A DNA stretch of 45,217 nucleotides from Rhodospirillaceae bacterium (GCA_002706405.1 PALN01000043.1:1-45217); one strand, 5' to 3'; positions 26,659 to 35,869 are shown, counted from the first letter of the stretch. A program made the numbers and translations. The notes: generated by a model not told the origin, from the letters alone.

Positions 26659-27570
26659 GTGACCGATTCCCGGCAAGTTCTCCAACCCCATGCTGGCTGG
26701 ATCCTGGCGGCGCTTATCATCGGTGCCCTGTTCGCCGGCGCCTCGACCCTGTTCGTGCGCCTGAATGATCTGGGGCCCATTTCCTCGGCCTTCTACCGCG
26801 CCTTTCTGGCTCTGCCGATACTGTGGGTGGCCATGCGCTGGGAAACCCGGGCTGCCGCTGTTGCGCCGCCGCGCGTCCTGAGGATTCGCGATTACGGTCT
26901 GCTGATGCTGGCCGGGCTGTTTTTCGCGGGCGATCTGTTTTTCTGGCATTTGGCGATCATGAACACGGCGGTCGCCAACGCGACCCTGTTGGCGACCTTG
27001 TCGCCGGTTTATGTCACCGCGATCCTGTTCGTGATGTTTGGTGAACGGGTCCGGCCCCTGTTCCTGGGTGGCACGGCCCTGGCCGTGGCGGGGGCGGCAT
27101 TGTTGATGGGCGACAGCTTCGCGTTCCGCCCGGACCGTCTGCTGGGCGACGTTTACGGCCTGATCACCGGCCTGTTCCTGGCCGGTTACATGGTGACCGT
27201 GGGGCGGCTCAGGCGCACGGCCGGGATCGGCACGGGCACACTGATGTTCTGGTCGACCCTGGCCACGGCGGCGGCGCTGTTGCCGCTGGCCCTGGTGCTG
27301 GAAGACCGCCTGCTCGCCGGCACCTTGTTCGGCTGGGCCATGCTGGCGGCCCTGGCGCTGGTCAGCCATGTTGCGGGGCAAGGTCTGGTCGCCATGGCCA
27401 TGGCGCATCTGCCGACGGCCTTCGCTTCCGTCGGCCTGATCATGGAGGTTGTTGCCGCCGCCGTGCTCGGCTGGATGTTCCTGAATGAGCCGCTGGCGCC
27501 CCTGCAATGGCTGGGGGCAGCGGTGGTGGTTGCCGGGGTTGTCGTCGCCCGGGGCGGCAGCCGCAACTGA
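26659..27570 (+). CDS. EamA/DMT-family transporter
   Basis: A 303-residue inner-membrane carrier with ten helices in two EamA repeats (about 12-140 and 155-295). Such proteins export amino acids or other small metabolites; the substrate is not inferable. GTG at 26659 preceded by GAAGGA is taken as the start; an in-frame ATG at 26545 would add a non-hydrophobic Arg/Pro-rich stretch. Divergent from the N-formylglutamate amidohydrolase gene. Confidence 0.9.
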   Translation: MTDSRQVLQPHAGWILAALIIGALFAGASTLFVRLNDLGPISSAFYRAFLALPILWVAMRWETRAAAVAPPRVLRIRDYGLLMLAGLFFAGDLFFWHLAIMNTAVANATLLATLSPVYVTAILFVMFGERVRPLFLGGTALAVAGAALLMGDSFAFRPDRLLGDVYGLITGLFLAGYMVTVGRLRRTAGIGTGTLMFWSTLATAAALLPLALVLEDRLLAGTLFGWAMLAALALVSHVAGQGLVAMAMAHLPTAFASVGLIMEVVAAAVLGWMFLNEPLAPLQWLGAAVVVAGVVVARGGSRN

Positions 27571-27630
27571 CGGTGCCCTTGACGGTCCCCGGGGGCGATG
27601 TGCGAGAAAGGGGGCCCAGGAGACAAAGCC

Positions 27631-27876
27631 GTGACCGACGCCCCCATCGATAAAGCCCTATTGGAACAGTTGATCTGTTCCCCCTGCATCAGCGTCTGCG
27701 TGGTCGATGAACCCACCGGCTTCTGCAAGGGCTGCTGGCGGACCGTCGACGAGATCGCCGAATGGCCCCGGATGATGCGCCATCAGCGCCTGGAAATTCT
27801 CGCGCGACTGGCCGAACGGCGCGGCGCCACATCCCTGACCGACCGCGGCCAAGGACCGATGCTGGCGGCGGACTGA
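27631..27876 (+). CDS. DUF1289 small cysteine protein
   Basis: An 81-residue protein of the DUF1289 family (Fe-S or zinc-binding, function unknown), with the conserved pattern C16-SP-C19-ISV-C23 and FC32-KG-C35-W followed by R(T)xDEI.EW. GTG at 27631 is chosen because CAGGAG lies nine bases upstream; ATG at 27598 would add eleven residues outside the family. Sixty bases after the EamA gene, so possibly co-transcribed. Confidence 0.87.
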   Translation: MTDAPIDKALLEQLICSPCISVCVVDEPTGFCKGCWRTVDEIAEWPRMMRHQRLEILARLAERRGATSLTDRGQGPMLAAD

Positions 27877-27958
27877 TTCGCCGAACTGGGTCGTCGGCCG
27901 TGTGCCAGTTTCACGCAAATCGTCGTCGCGAACCGGCTGGTTCGCTCGGGATTTGCGG

Positions 27959-28378
27959 CTACCAGACTCCCGTATTCTCCATGGAGGCCCAGGGTTCAGC
28001 CGGGGCCAGAGCCTCGCCTTCCTGCAGCAGTTCGATGGAAATGCCGTCCGGGGAGCGGACGAAGGCCATGCGGCCGTCGCGCGGCGGACGGTTGATGGTC
28101 ACGCCGCCGTCCTGCAGGCGTTGGCAGGTCTCGTAGATGTTCTTCACGTTGAAGGCGAGATGGCCGAAATTGCGGCCGCCCGTGTATTCTTCCGGATCGT
28201 AGTTGTAGGTCAGCTCGATCTGGGATTCGGGGTTTTCATCGGCGGCGACGAAGATCAGCATATAGCCGTGTTCGGGGCGGTCCGACCGACGTACTTCCTT
28301 GAGACCCAGGAGATCGCAGTAAAAATGCAAGCTGGCGTCGACGTCGGATATCCGCACCATTGTATGCAGGTATTTCAT
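27959..28378 (-). CDS. gloA: Lactoylglutathione lyase (glyoxalase I)
   Basis: A 139-residue metalloenzyme that converts the methylglyoxal-glutathione adduct to lactoylglutathione. All four metal ligands are visible: His5, Glu55 (IELTYN), His73 (FGHLAFNV) and Glu116 (ISIELLQ). Length is usual. ATG 28378 has a GGGAGA site; the open frame continues upstream to 28594 but without family similarity and over the divergent MFS gene. The C-terminal tail is slightly longer than in E. coli GloA. Confidence 0.95.
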   Translation of the reverse strand: MKYLHTMVRISDVDASLHFYCDLLGLKEVRRSDRPEHGYMLIFVAADENPESQIELTYNYDPEEYTGGRNFGHLAFNVKNIYETCQRLQDGGVTINRPPRDGRMAFVRSPDGISIELLQEGEALAPAEPWASMENTGVW

Positions 28379-28457
28379 TCTCTTGATTCTCCCTGATGAT
28401 CCTGGCGGTGTAGAGTTGGTGTAACAGACTTTTCCGCCCCGATCCAAGGGGCCGTCC

Positions 28458-29747
28458 ATGCCCTCGCCCCTGGAGTGTACCGCCGTGCCCAGCCCCTTGC
28501 GTTCCGTTCCTGCTTTCGTGCCCTGGCTTGTCTGGGGTCTGGGCGCGGCTTTGTTCGGCTGGGGTTGGTTCCAGCGTGTCGCCCCCGGCGTCATGGTCGA
28601 TACCTTGATGCGGGAATTCTCCGTCGGCGGGGCCGTGCTGGGAAATCTGTCGGCCGTCTATTTCTATACCTATGCCATCAGCCAGGTCCCGGCCGGACTG
28701 ATCGTGGATGCCTATGGCTCACGCCGCATCATGGTCCTGTCGGCCTTGCTCTGCGTGGTGGGCGGGCTGGTGTTCGCGCAGGCGGACGGCATCGTTTCCG
28801 CCTATGTCGGGCGCATCCTGATCGGCCTTGCCGCCGGGCCGACCTTTGTCGTCGCCCTCAATCTGGCCGCCGTGTGGTGCCCGCGCGATCGCTTGGCGCT
28901 GCTTAGCGGCCTGCTGATGTCAGTCGGTGTGCTGGGGGCGCTGGTGGGCCAGGTGCCGCTGGCCTGGGGGGTCGAAATCTTTGGCTGGCGGGCGTCGATG
29001 TACACGGCGACCCTGGTCGTGCTGGTGCTGTGCGTCGCCACTTGGGTCGTCCTGAGGCTGCCGCGGCCAAAGCCGAGGGCCGCCGCCCCGGCGGGATTGA
29101 AGGCGAGCTTCGCTTCCGTGTTGAAACGCTGGGACACCTGGTACCTGACCTTGGGCGGCACCAGCACCATGGCGATCATGCTGACCTTCAGCGGCCTGTG
29201 GGCCGTACCCTGGCTGACGCAGGTCCATGGCTTCACGCGGGCCGACGCGGCCTTGCTGATTTCCGTCAACGCCATCGGCTGGGGGATCGGGGCGCCGGTG
29301 CTCGGTTGGCTGTCCGACCGGCTGAACCGGCGCAAGCTGCCGTTCCTCGGCGGCGTGCTGTTGTCCGTAACGTCCTTTGCGGCGCTGATCCATCTGCCGG
29401 ACCTGTCGCCGGCGGCGATCTATACGCTGCTGTTTCTTCAGGGACTGGGGACGGGCGGTATCATGTTGATCTTCGTCGCCACCCACGACCGCTTCGCCGG
29501 CGGCCAGGAAGGTGTGTCCGTCGGCATCGTCAATTCGGGAATCATGATCGGTGCCGCGACGATGCAGCCCCTGGTCGGCTGGGTGCTCGACCGCAATTGG
29601 CAGGGCGTGATGGTTGAAGGTGCTCGGGTGTATGACGGCGCGGCCTATCAGCAGGGTTTTGATCTGCTGATCGCCTGCGGGCTGGTGGCCGTGGTGGTGG
29701 GAGTCCTGATGCCGGAGACGGCGAAGGCCCGCGACGGCGCAGGTTAG
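28458..29747 (+). CDS. MFS transporter
   Basis: A 429-residue major facilitator with twelve helices. The loop 2-3 motif is DAYGSRRIM (about 87-95) and the matching C-half motif [11 protein letters not shown] is present. A C-terminal loop before the last helix carries an insertion ([18 protein letters not shown]) typical of the hexuronate/phthalate-type branch. Substrate unknown. ATG 28458 has an AAGGGG site; GTG 28485 is also possible. Divergent from gloA, convergent with yedE. Confidence 0.92.
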   Translation: MPSPLECTAVPSPLRSVPAFVPWLVWGLGAALFGWGWFQRVAPGVMVDTLMREFSVGGAVLGNLSAVYFYTYAISQVPAGLIVDAYGSRRIMVLSALLCVVGGLVFAQADGIVSAYVGRILIGLAAGPTFVVALNLAAVWCPRDRLALLSGLLMSVGVLGALVGQVPLAWGVEIFGWRASMYTATLVVLVLCVATWVVLRLPRPKPRAAAPAGLKASFASVLKRWDTWYLTLGGTSTMAIMLTFSGLWAVPWLTQVHGFTRADAALLISVNAIGWGIGAPVLGWLSDRLNRRKLPFLGGVLLSVTSFAALIHLPDLSPAAIYTLLFLQGLGTGGIMLIFVATHDRFAGGQEGVSVGIVNSGIMIGAATMQPLVGWVLDRNWQGVMVEGARVYDGAAYQQGFDLLIACGLVAVVVGVLMPETAKARDGAG

Positions 29748-29772
29748 GCCGGAAGGGCGGGGCAGGGACTGC

Positions 29773-30858
29773 CTACTCGGCGGGCACGATCTTGGGGGCG
29801 CGGCCGCCCACGATGCGGGTCTTCACGTGATGGCCGACGGCCCCGCCGGTGACGATGGCGGCCAGGGCGATCAGGCTGCCGAGGGACAGAGTGCTCATCC
29901 CGGACAGGCCGGCGCCAATGGTGCAGCCCAGCGCCAGGACGCCGCCGAAGCCCATCATCGCTCCACCCAGGACGTAACGGGCCATATGGCCGGGAGAATC
30001 GAAGCCCTCGGCCTTCAGGCTGCGGGTCGCTGCCGCCCAGGCGAAGGACCCGGCCAGGGTGCCGGCGATGGCGGTGATGCCGAAATCCGCGGCCGTGCCC
30101 GTATAGGTCATCAGGAACTGCAATGCGTTGCCCATGGGGGCGGTGAAGGTCAGGCTGACCGGGCGCGTCGGCTCAAACTCGTCGAAACCGAGAACGCCGG
30201 AGACATACCAGGACGCCGGGATCAGCAGGCCGACGACGAGACCGGCGGCAATGCCGCCCATCGCGCCTGGCTGGCGGCGCAGGCGGAACGCGGCAACCGC
30301 GCCCGCGGCCATCAGGACACCGGCAATGACCAGGGCCGTCGTGCCGGCCCCTTGCGGGCCCGAAATCAACTGCGGCAGGGCCTGCGGCGTGTCGCCCAGG
30401 CTGAGCGTGCCGGCCCCTTCGATCCAGGTGCGGGGCAGGGCCAGAATGCCGCGCAGCGTCGCATAGGCCGTCAGCCCCAAAACCGTGATGACGACCCAGG
30501 CCCGCAGGTTGCCGCCCGCCGCCAGAACCAGGTGACGGCCGCCGCAGCCGCGGGTGATGACCATGCCGAAACCGAACAGCAGGCCGCCGACGATCAGCGA
30601 CAGCCACATCACGGAGGTGCCGAGATAGATGTTGCCTTTCAGGTCGATGATGCCGAAGTGGGCCAGAACCTGGGTGCTCAGGACGGCCAGCGGCAGGGCG
30701 ATGGCCCAGGCGGCGGCCTGGCGCGCCGGGCGGCGATCAATGACCTCGATCACGGCCGAGCGCAGGCAGAAGCCGGAGGCCCGCGCCACGGTGCCGTAGA
30801 TGAAGCCGACGACGAGGGCGCCGGCGAGAAGAAGAAATTTGGGGTCGAGCGAGTCCAT
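29773..30858 (-). CDS. YeeE/YedE-family sulfur-compound transporter (TsuA-like)
   Basis: A 361-residue membrane protein with about ten helices. The thiosulfate relay cysteines of the family are visible: Cys31 (SGFCLRSA), Cys105 (TRGCGGRHL) and Cys312 (LGCTIGAG). Characterised homologues take up thiosulfate. Both halves sit in one polypeptide. A good ribosome binding site CAGGAA precedes ATG 30858. No TusA-like gene follows. At the edge of the sox island and preceded by a sox-type operator, so it probably belongs to that regulon. Confidence 0.92.
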   Translation of the reverse strand: MDSLDPKFLLLAGALVVGFIYGTVARASGFCLRSAVIEVIDRRPARQAAAWAIALPLAVLSTQVLAHFGIIDLKGNIYLGTSVMWLSLIVGGLLFGFGMVITRGCGGRHLVLAAGGNLRAWVVITVLGLTAYATLRGILALPRTWIEGAGTLSLGDTPQALPQLISGPQGAGTTALVIAGVLMAAGAVAAFRLRRQPGAMGGIAAGLVVGLLIPASWYVSGVLGFDEFEPTRPVSLTFTAPMGNALQFLMTYTGTAADFGITAIAGTLAGSFAWAAATRSLKAEGFDSPGHMARYVLGGAMMGFGGVLALGCTIGAGLSGMSTLSLGSLIALAAIVTGGAVGHHVKTRIVGGRAPKIVPAE

Positions 30859-30930
30859 GTCGTGCCGTTCCTGCGTGGTCCCGGGCCTGAATGGTCGCGG
30901 GATTGTGGCCTCTTGGCCGTCTGGTCCCTG

Positions 30931-30959
30931 TATTTAAACAGCGTTTAAGGGGGAATCAA
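30931..30959 (-). promoter_or_regulatory. sigma70-like promoter of yedE with overlapping dyad
   Basis: On the minus strand TTGATT (30959-30954) and TAAATA (30936-30931) are 17 bp apart, about 70 bp before the yedE start. A perfect dyad TTAAAC-AGC-GTTTAA (30934-30948) covers the -10 and part of the spacer and could be a repressor site. Confidence 0.5.
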
Positions 30960-30964
30960 CAGTT

Positions 30965-30989
30965 ATATTCACAAATTTATATGTGAAAT
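30965..30989. promoter_or_regulatory. Putative sox operator upstream of yedE
   Basis: ATATTCA-N9-ATGTG followed by AAAT; it includes the perfect dyad TTCACA-N8-TGTGAA (30968-30987). The same half-sites occur before the dsrE-like gene, soxX and soxC. Lies just upstream of the yedE -35. A second, weaker dyad ACAC-N5-GTGT is at 31001-31013. Confidence 0.5.
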
Positions 30990-31127
30990 AATCATATTTC
31001 ACACTTATTGTGTACAATAGCCGGATTGCGTTGGCCCCGGGAATCCGGGGTTTTCCCAGGGGCGCTTCGTGGTACAACCGCCATTCGCCGGATTTTCAGG
31101 TTCGGCAGGCCGATCCAGGGAACGCAG

Positions 31128-32660
31128 ATGACCGCTTTTGCCTTTACCGCCGCCGTGTTCCTGACCGCCGCCGGGGCGCTTGTCCTGGAGATCGTCGCGG
31201 CGCGCCTGATCGCGCCCTATGTGGGCATGTCGCTATATACCTGGACGGCGATCATCGCCATCGTTCTGGCGGGATTATCGGCCGGGCATTGGTTGGGCGG
31301 GCGCCTGGCCGGACCGGCCATCGGCCGCGCGGAAGGCGTGCGCCGCACGGCCCTGGCCCTGGCCGCCGCCGCAGTCGCCACCCTGGCTTCGCTGCCGTTG
31401 CTGCGGCTGGTGTCCGGGCCGCTGCTGTCGGGTGGGCTGGGGGCGGTGTCGGCGGTGGTGGTGTTGACGGCGATCCTGTTTTTTCTGCCGTCTCTGTTCG
31501 TCGGGATCGTGTCGCCGCTGGTGACAAAGCTGGCCATCGACGATCAGCCGGACGATGCCGGCCGTGTGTTGGGCCGCATGTTCGCCGCCGGCGCTGGCGG
31601 CAGCATCTTCGGCACCCTGGCGGCGGGCTATCTGTTCATTTCCTGGGTCGGGGCGACGGGCACGGTGATCGCCGTCGCCGTGCTGTATGCGGTCCTCGCC
31701 GCCTGCTTCGCCTTTTGGTCGCGGCGCGCGGTGAGCGTTCTGGCCCTGCTGATCCTGCCGGGGGCGGGGCTCACGGCCTGGGGGAGCACGCTGGCCGCCT
31801 ACCAGTCGCCCTGTCAGGTGGAAAGCGACTATTTCTGCATCCGCTTCGATGACTTTTCGGCCATGAGCGGACGGCCCAGCCGGCTGATGATCCTCGATCA
31901 TCTGGTTCACTCCATCAATGACCGCGACGATCCGGCGTTGCTCTACAGCCCCTATGTCCATTTCGTGGACGAGATCGCGGATCTGCGGCTGGCCGGCCAT
32001 CGCGACACGCGGGCCTTCTTTATCGGCGGCGGCGGTTATACCCTGCCGCGGGCCTGGGCCCGCATCCATCCGGATATGAAGATGACCGTGGCCGAACTGG
32101 ACCCGGCGGTAACGCGGGCGGCGGCGGAACGAATGTGGCTCAACCCAACCGATCCCAACCTGCGCATCCTGCATCAGGACGCGCGCCAGGCCCTCAACCG
32201 GCTGGACCCGGCGGAACGCTTCGACGTGGTGTTCGGGGATGCCTTTCACGACATCGCCGTTCCCGCCCATCTGGTGACCCGGGAATTCCACGGTGAATTG
32301 GCGGCGCGCCTGACCGACGGCGGATTTTACGCGGTCAACGTGGTCGACCTGGGCACCGATCCGCGCTTCCTGTTCGCCCTGGTCAAGACGCTGCGTCTGG
32401 ATTTTCCCGCCGTCGAGGTCTGGAAAACCTTGGATGAAATGGACGAAGCGGGGCGCGTCACCTTCATCGTCCTGGCGTCGGCCCGGCCGACCCGGGAAAC
32501 GCGCCTGGCGTCCTTGCGCGGCTTGGCGCGGGCTTGGAAACGCTGGCCGGAAAACGATCTCGACCGCCGTCTTGCGGCGGCCGGCCCGCCCGTGCTGACC
32601 GACGACCATGCGCCGGTCGATCGGCTGCTGTCGCGGCTGCTCCGCGCCCCTGACATCTGA
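31128..32660 (+). CDS. Membrane-fused spermidine-synthase-like methyltransferase-fold protein
   Basis: A 510-residue protein of the fused spermidine synthase group: an N-terminal membrane part with six to seven helices (about 1-215, with the motif VLEIVAARLIAPYVG) and a cytoplasmic or periplasmic spermidine-synthase-like fold (about 230-480, FIGGGGYTLPRAW at 298-310, acidic DARQAL). It is not known whether such fusions make polyamines. An ATG at 31128 with CCAGGGAA upstream is chosen over a TTG-region extension from 31008 that would run into the yedE control region. Reading direction and gap suggest its own promoter; link to sulfur oxidation is doubtful. Confidence 0.85.
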   Translation: MTAFAFTAAVFLTAAGALVLEIVAARLIAPYVGMSLYTWTAIIAIVLAGLSAGHWLGGRLAGPAIGRAEGVRRTALALAAAAVATLASLPLLRLVSGPLLSGGLGAVSAVVVLTAILFFLPSLFVGIVSPLVTKLAIDDQPDDAGRVLGRMFAAGAGGSIFGTLAAGYLFISWVGATGTVIAVAVLYAVLAACFAFWSRRAVSVLALLILPGAGLTAWGSTLAAYQSPCQVESDYFCIRFDDFSAMSGRPSRLMILDHLVHSINDRDDPALLYSPYVHFVDEIADLRLAGHRDTRAFFIGGGGYTLPRAWARIHPDMKMTVAELDPAVTRAAAERMWLNPTDPNLRILHQDARQALNRLDPAERFDVVFGDAFHDIAVPAHLVTREFHGELAARLTDGGFYAVNVVDLGTDPRFLFALVKTLRLDFPAVEVWKTLDEMDEAGRVTFIVLASARPTRETRLASLRGLARAWKRWPENDLDRRLAAAGPPVLTDDHAPVDRLLSRLLRAPDI

Positions 32661-32693
32661 TCGGCTTGGGCGCCAAGGATCGGATGCGGCCGT

Positions 32694-32731
32694 AAAAAAA
32701 GGGGCCGCTTCCTTTCGGCGCGGCCCCCTTT
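32694..32731 (-). terminator. Rho-independent terminator of the dsrE-like gene
   Basis: Read on the minus strand: AAAGGGGGCCGC, loop, GCGGCCCCTTTTTTTA. A strong GC stem and seven T residues just after the dsrE-like stop. It may also serve the convergent methyltransferase-like gene from the other side, with a shorter T tract. Confidence 0.9.
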
Positions 32732-32767
32732 AGGTGGGGGAGGGAGGGACTTCAATAACGATGCCGG

Positions 32768-33229
32768 TTACGGCTTGATATAGGTGTAGCCCATCTGCTG
32801 CAGGTGGGAGAGTTCGGCCACGCCCGACGGCACGATGTCTTCCGGGAACACTTCCAGAAGGTCCGTCTCGTAATTGATCTTACGGCCCTTCAGGGTGTTG
32901 TTGCAGACGTTGAACTTCACGTTCTGCGATTTCAGGCTGACGACCTGGCCCTTCAGCTTGTCGTTGGTCTTGGCGCTTTTCAGCACGCCCAGGCCGTTGC
33001 CGTGGAGGATGACCTTGATCTCCATATTCTCGGCCCCGACGGCGTTGATGTGGTTTTGGATGTTGCGCAGGGCGCCGCGGTATTTCTTGTCGGCGTCACC
33101 GCCTTCGTAATTGATGTGATAGACGACTTTCTGCTTGCCGTAGGAGTCGGCGGCACCGGTCTTGACGGATCCGGCCAGGACGACCCCGAAGACGGCGAGC
33201 GCCGTCATCATGCTGGTAAATACCTTCAT
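32768..33229 (-). CDS. Secreted DsrE/F-like protein
   Basis: A 153-residue protein with a signal peptide (about 1-27, cleavage near GAADS) and a DsrE/F-like fold (VVYHINYEGG, KVILHGNG). One cysteine remains in the mature part, Cys109 (FNVCNNTL), at the position that carries sulfur in DsrE-type transfer proteins. Periplasmic DsrE-like proteins recur in sox and fcc clusters; a sulfur-carrier or sulfur-binding role is plausible but unproven. The ribosome binding site CAAGGAGGAAATA is the best in the window, hinting at high expression. Confidence 0.88.
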   Translation of the reverse strand: MKVFTSMMTALAVFGVVLAGSVKTGAADSYGKQKVVYHINYEGGDADKKYRGALRNIQNHINAVGAENMEIKVILHGNGLGVLKSAKTNDKLKGQVVSLKSQNVKFNVCNNTLKGRKINYETDLLEVFPEDIVPSGVAELSHLQQMGYTYIKP

Positions 33230-33309
33230 TATTTCCTCCTTGTTTTTGTAGTTTAAGGCGCAACTCTATTCTGGGCGCCTACAATGGTAGGATTCCACAC
33301 CTTTCAAAC

Positions 33310-33330
33310 ATATTCAATAAATCTTATGTG
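33310..33330. promoter_or_regulatory. Putative sox operator upstream of the dsrE-like gene
   Basis: ATATTCA-N9-ATGTG, the same halves and spacing as the site before yedE, about 80-100 bp upstream of the dsrE-like start and just past the fccB stop. The inner nine bases differ between the two sites, so the match is in the half-sites. Confidence 0.45.
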
Positions 33331-33349
33331 TCTGGGCGTATGTTTGGGG

Positions 33350-34618
33350 TCAGCCCCAGACCTGACTCATGATGCCGCGCAGCCAAAGTTCCGCCTTTTC
33401 GGCCCCGGCCTGAAGGTCCTCGGCCGGGGCGCCTTCGGGCGTGCGCCGCATGGTCGCTTCGTTGGCGACGACATGACCGTCGGTAAGATGGAAATCGGTG
33501 CTGGCTTCGAACCCATGTTGGGGGGCGGCCAGGGAATAGCAGCCTGCGTGCCAGCGCGGTTCGGTCATCTCGGCCTGGGTCAAATCGTGGACGATTGCCT
33601 GGGCGCAGGTTTCCGCGACGCTGACCGCGGCCGCCGCCGCCTTGGGCAGGGGCGGGGCAAAGGCGGCGTCGCCGATCACGTGGACATGAGGGACCAGGGT
33701 CGAGGCAAAGGTCGCCGGATCGACCGGGCACCAGCCTGTTTCATCGGCGGCGCCGGCGGCCAGCGCGATGTCGCCGGCGCGTTGGCGGGGAATGAAGTTG
33801 ACCACGTCGGCCTGTTCATCGGCGAAGTCCGTGGCCACGGCTCGGGTTTCCGGGTCGATGGCGCGCACGATGCCGTCGTCTTCCGCCAGCCGATACTCGA
33901 TCATGCCGGGATAGAGGGCAGCCCAGGCTTCCTCGAACAAAGGCTGCAGAGAGAATTTGGATTTGGCGTCGAGGACGATGATCTTCGATTTGGGTTTGGC
34001 GGTCTTGAAGTAATGGGCGACAAGGCTGACCCGCTCGCCGACCGCGGGCGGGCAGCGCAGCGGCCCGACGGGCGCGCACAGCACGAACAGGCCGCCATCG
34101 GGCATGGCTTCCAATTGACGGCGCAGCAACATCGTCTGTTCCCCCGCCTGCCAGGCATGGGGAATTCGGTCCGCCGTGGCGGCGGAAACGCCTTCAACCT
34201 CGTCCCAGAAAAATCCGATGCCGGGTGACAACACCAGTTTGTCGTAGGGCAGGACCGATCCATCGGCCAAATGCACCTGCCGCTGGGCGGTGTCGACGGT
34301 CACCGCCCGGCCGGTGACGACGATGATGCCATCCTTGGCCAGGGCGCCGTAGCCGACCGTCTGATCCTCGATGCGCCCGAATCCGCTGATCACCGTATTG
34401 CTGCCCGGGCAGCAGACGAAGGATGTGTCCCGGGCAATCAGCGTGACCTCGATTGCGGGGGCCAGCCGCTTGATCATGCGGGCTGTGGCGCTGCCGCCGA
34501 ACCCGCCGCCGATGATGACGACCCGCCCACCCCTGGCCCGCGCGATCCGGGGCAGGGACAGTGCCGGGGCGGCGGCAATCAGGCCGAGAACGGTGCGCCG
34601 GGTCCAATGGGACGTCAT
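33350..34618 (-). CDS. fccB: Flavocytochrome c sulfide dehydrogenase flavoprotein (SoxF)
   Basis: A 422-residue periplasmic FAD enzyme that oxidises sulfide to sulfur. A Tat-type signal (TRRTVLGLIAAAPAL) opens the protein; VVIIGGGFGGS (33-43) is the FAD-binding glycine motif; Cys189 (RCPP) and Cys297 (GWCPVD) fit the redox-active disulfide of the family; VHVIGDA is the second FAD contact. AAGGA ten bases before ATG 34618 defines the start; an in-frame extension to 34786 would overlap soxS. The usual cytochrome partner gene (fccA/soxE) is not adjacent and not in the window. Confidence 0.94.
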   Translation of the reverse strand: MTSHWTRRTVLGLIAAAPALSLPRIARARGGRVVIIGGGFGGSATARMIKRLAPAIEVTLIARDTSFVCCPGSNTVISGFGRIEDQTVGYGALAKDGIIVVTGRAVTVDTAQRQVHLADGSVLPYDKLVLSPGIGFFWDEVEGVSAATADRIPHAWQAGEQTMLLRRQLEAMPDGGLFVLCAPVGPLRCPPAVGERVSLVAHYFKTAKPKSKIIVLDAKSKFSLQPLFEEAWAALYPGMIEYRLAEDDGIVRAIDPETRAVATDFADEQADVVNFIPRQRAGDIALAAGAADETGWCPVDPATFASTLVPHVHVIGDAAFAPPLPKAAAAAVSVAETCAQAIVHDLTQAEMTEPRWHAGCYSLAAPQHGFEASTDFHLTDGHVVANEATMRRTPEGAPAEDLQAGAEKAELWLRGIMSQVWG

Positions 34619-34686
34619 GGACGATGTCCTTTCAGCGAAGGTCACGGCTTGCGCCGGGCAGTCCATCATGGCTCTAATCCCGGCCC

Positions 34687-35103
34687 ATGAAAAGCTCCTC
34701 ACCGGAAAGTGCGCGCGCCAAGTCCGCCCCGATTGTCCGCCGGGCCGTCCTGTCCGCCCTGTTATGGATGGGCCTGCTTGCGGCACCGACGGCAGCTTCG
34801 GCGGCGGAACTGATCATGTTCGAAAGCGACACCTGCGAATGGTGTGAACGTTTCCATTCCGAGGTCGGCCCCGTCTACCCGAACACGGCCGAATCCAAAT
34901 GCGCGCCGCTGCGCCGCGTCGATATCCATGATCCGCGGCCGGACGATTTGGCCCATATCAAGGGGATCGTCTATACGCCGACCTTCGTGTTGATCGAAGA
35001 GGGGCATGAAGTCAGCCGCCTGACTGGTTATCCGGGCGAGGACTTTTTCTGGAGCCTGCTCGAACGCGACCTGAAAAAGCTGCACCACCCCTGTCCCGAG
35101 TGA
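34687..35103 (+). CDS. soxS: Periplasmic thioredoxin-like SoxS
   Basis: A 138-residue thiol-disulfide protein with a signal peptide (about 15-40, PTAASAA) and the active site C50-E-W-C53. The C-terminal half has the cis-Pro segment YTPTFVLIEEG and RLTGYPGEDFFW. In Paracoccus, SoxS keeps SoxYZ active by reducing blocked cysteine. It is divergent from fccB with 68 bp between and is the first gene of the rightward sox set. Its ribosome binding site is weak. Confidence 0.88.
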   Translation: MKSSSPESARAKSAPIVRRAVLSALLWMGLLAAPTAASAAELIMFESDTCEWCERFHSEVGPVYPNTAESKCAPLRRVDIHDPRPDDLAHIKGIVYTPTFVLIEEGHEVSRLTGYPGEDFFWSLLERDLKKLHHPCPE

Positions 35104-35105
35104 GG

Positions 35106-35128
35106 GCGGGGTTGAGACCCGCGGTTTT
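35106..35128 (+). terminator. Possible terminator after soxS
   Basis: GCGGG-GTTGAGA-CCCGC followed by GGTTTT. A short stem and short T run, directly after the soxS stop; consistent with a separate promoter for soxX. Confidence 0.4.
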
Positions 35129-35201
35129 CCGCCAGCTTCAAGGCGGGGGGTGACCGCCGGCCTGTTTTGGGTGTTTATTACGGGGGCTGCGGCATTGAAA
35201 C

Positions 35202-35231
35202 TTGATACATATATTTTTTTATGAATATGAT
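35202..35231 (+). promoter_or_regulatory. soxX promoter with embedded sox operator
   Basis: TTGATA (35202-35207) and TATGAT (35226-35231) are 18 bp apart, about 100 bp before soxX. The dyad ATxCATA-N8-TATGxAT (35205-35226) lies between them. Read on the minus strand the site is ATATTCA-N11-ATGTA (35228-35206), the same pattern and spacing as the site at the soxC promoter. A repressor bound here would block RNA polymerase. Confidence 0.55.
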
Positions 35232-35333
35232 TGCCGCACGGAAGAAGGCGGGAACGCCCATAGAAAGCTAACAGCCGTGATCGGGACGGTCGAACGCCGC
35301 CCCCTGAACCGGCGACAACGTTGGGGAACAGGT

Positions 35334-35807
35334 ATGTCCAAGAAATATACGACACCATTCGTGGCGGCGGTCGCCGGTGGCGCGGTTTTGGCATTGGCGG
35401 CAGTCTGCGCCCAGCCGGTATCCGCGGGCACGGTCGAAGTCGCCGCCATGACCGAAATGAAGGATCCGTTGACCAAGCAGCCCGGAGATGCCGCCAAGGG
35501 CAAGGGGATCTTTTCGAACCGCAAACTCGGCAACTGCCTGGCCTGCCATGCGCTGGAGGCCATGAAGGAACAGCCCTTCCACGGTGAAGTCGGCCCGCCC
35601 CTGGATGGCGTCGGCTCGAACTATTCGGTGGCCGAACTGCGCCTGCGCGTGGTCGACCCCAAGGCGCTGAACCCGGACACCATCATGCCCGCCTTCTATA
35701 GGGCTGAGGGACTGAACCGGGTGCTCAAGAAATTTGATGGGAAGTCGATCCTGGACGCCCAACAGGTTGAGGATCTGCTCGCCTATCTGGCGACCCTCAA
35801 GGAATAA
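35334..35807 (+). CDS. soxX: Sulfur oxidation c-type cytochrome SoxX
   Basis: A 157-residue periplasmic monoheme cytochrome, partner of SoxA. Signal peptide about 1-31; heme site C68-LA-C71-H72; distal ligand Met118 in TIMPAFY. SoxXA joins thiosulfate or sulfide to the SoxY cysteine by oxidation. ATG 35334 follows GGGGAACAGGT. Earlier in-frame codons to 35202 overlap the promoter and operator and are rejected. Confidence 0.96.
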   Translation: MSKKYTTPFVAAVAGGAVLALAAVCAQPVSAGTVEVAAMTEMKDPLTKQPGDAAKGKGIFSNRKLGNCLACHALEAMKEQPFHGEVGPPLDGVGSNYSVAELRLRVVDPKALNPDTIMPAFYRAEGLNRVLKKFDGKSILDAQQVEDLLAYLATLKE

Positions 35808-35869
35808 GCGGCGCCTCCGGTCGTCCCGGTGCTGATTTCTAGGTTTTATGTAACAAGGACTGAAGAGAA

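Noticed and set aside
31008-31127. Upstream extension of the spermidine-synthase-like gene
   Set aside because: It begins inside the yedE control region and adds 40 residues with no family likeness; ATG 31128 has a ribosome site.
34619-34786. Upstream extension of fccB
   Set aside because: It would put non-family residues before the Tat signal and overlap the divergent soxS gene.
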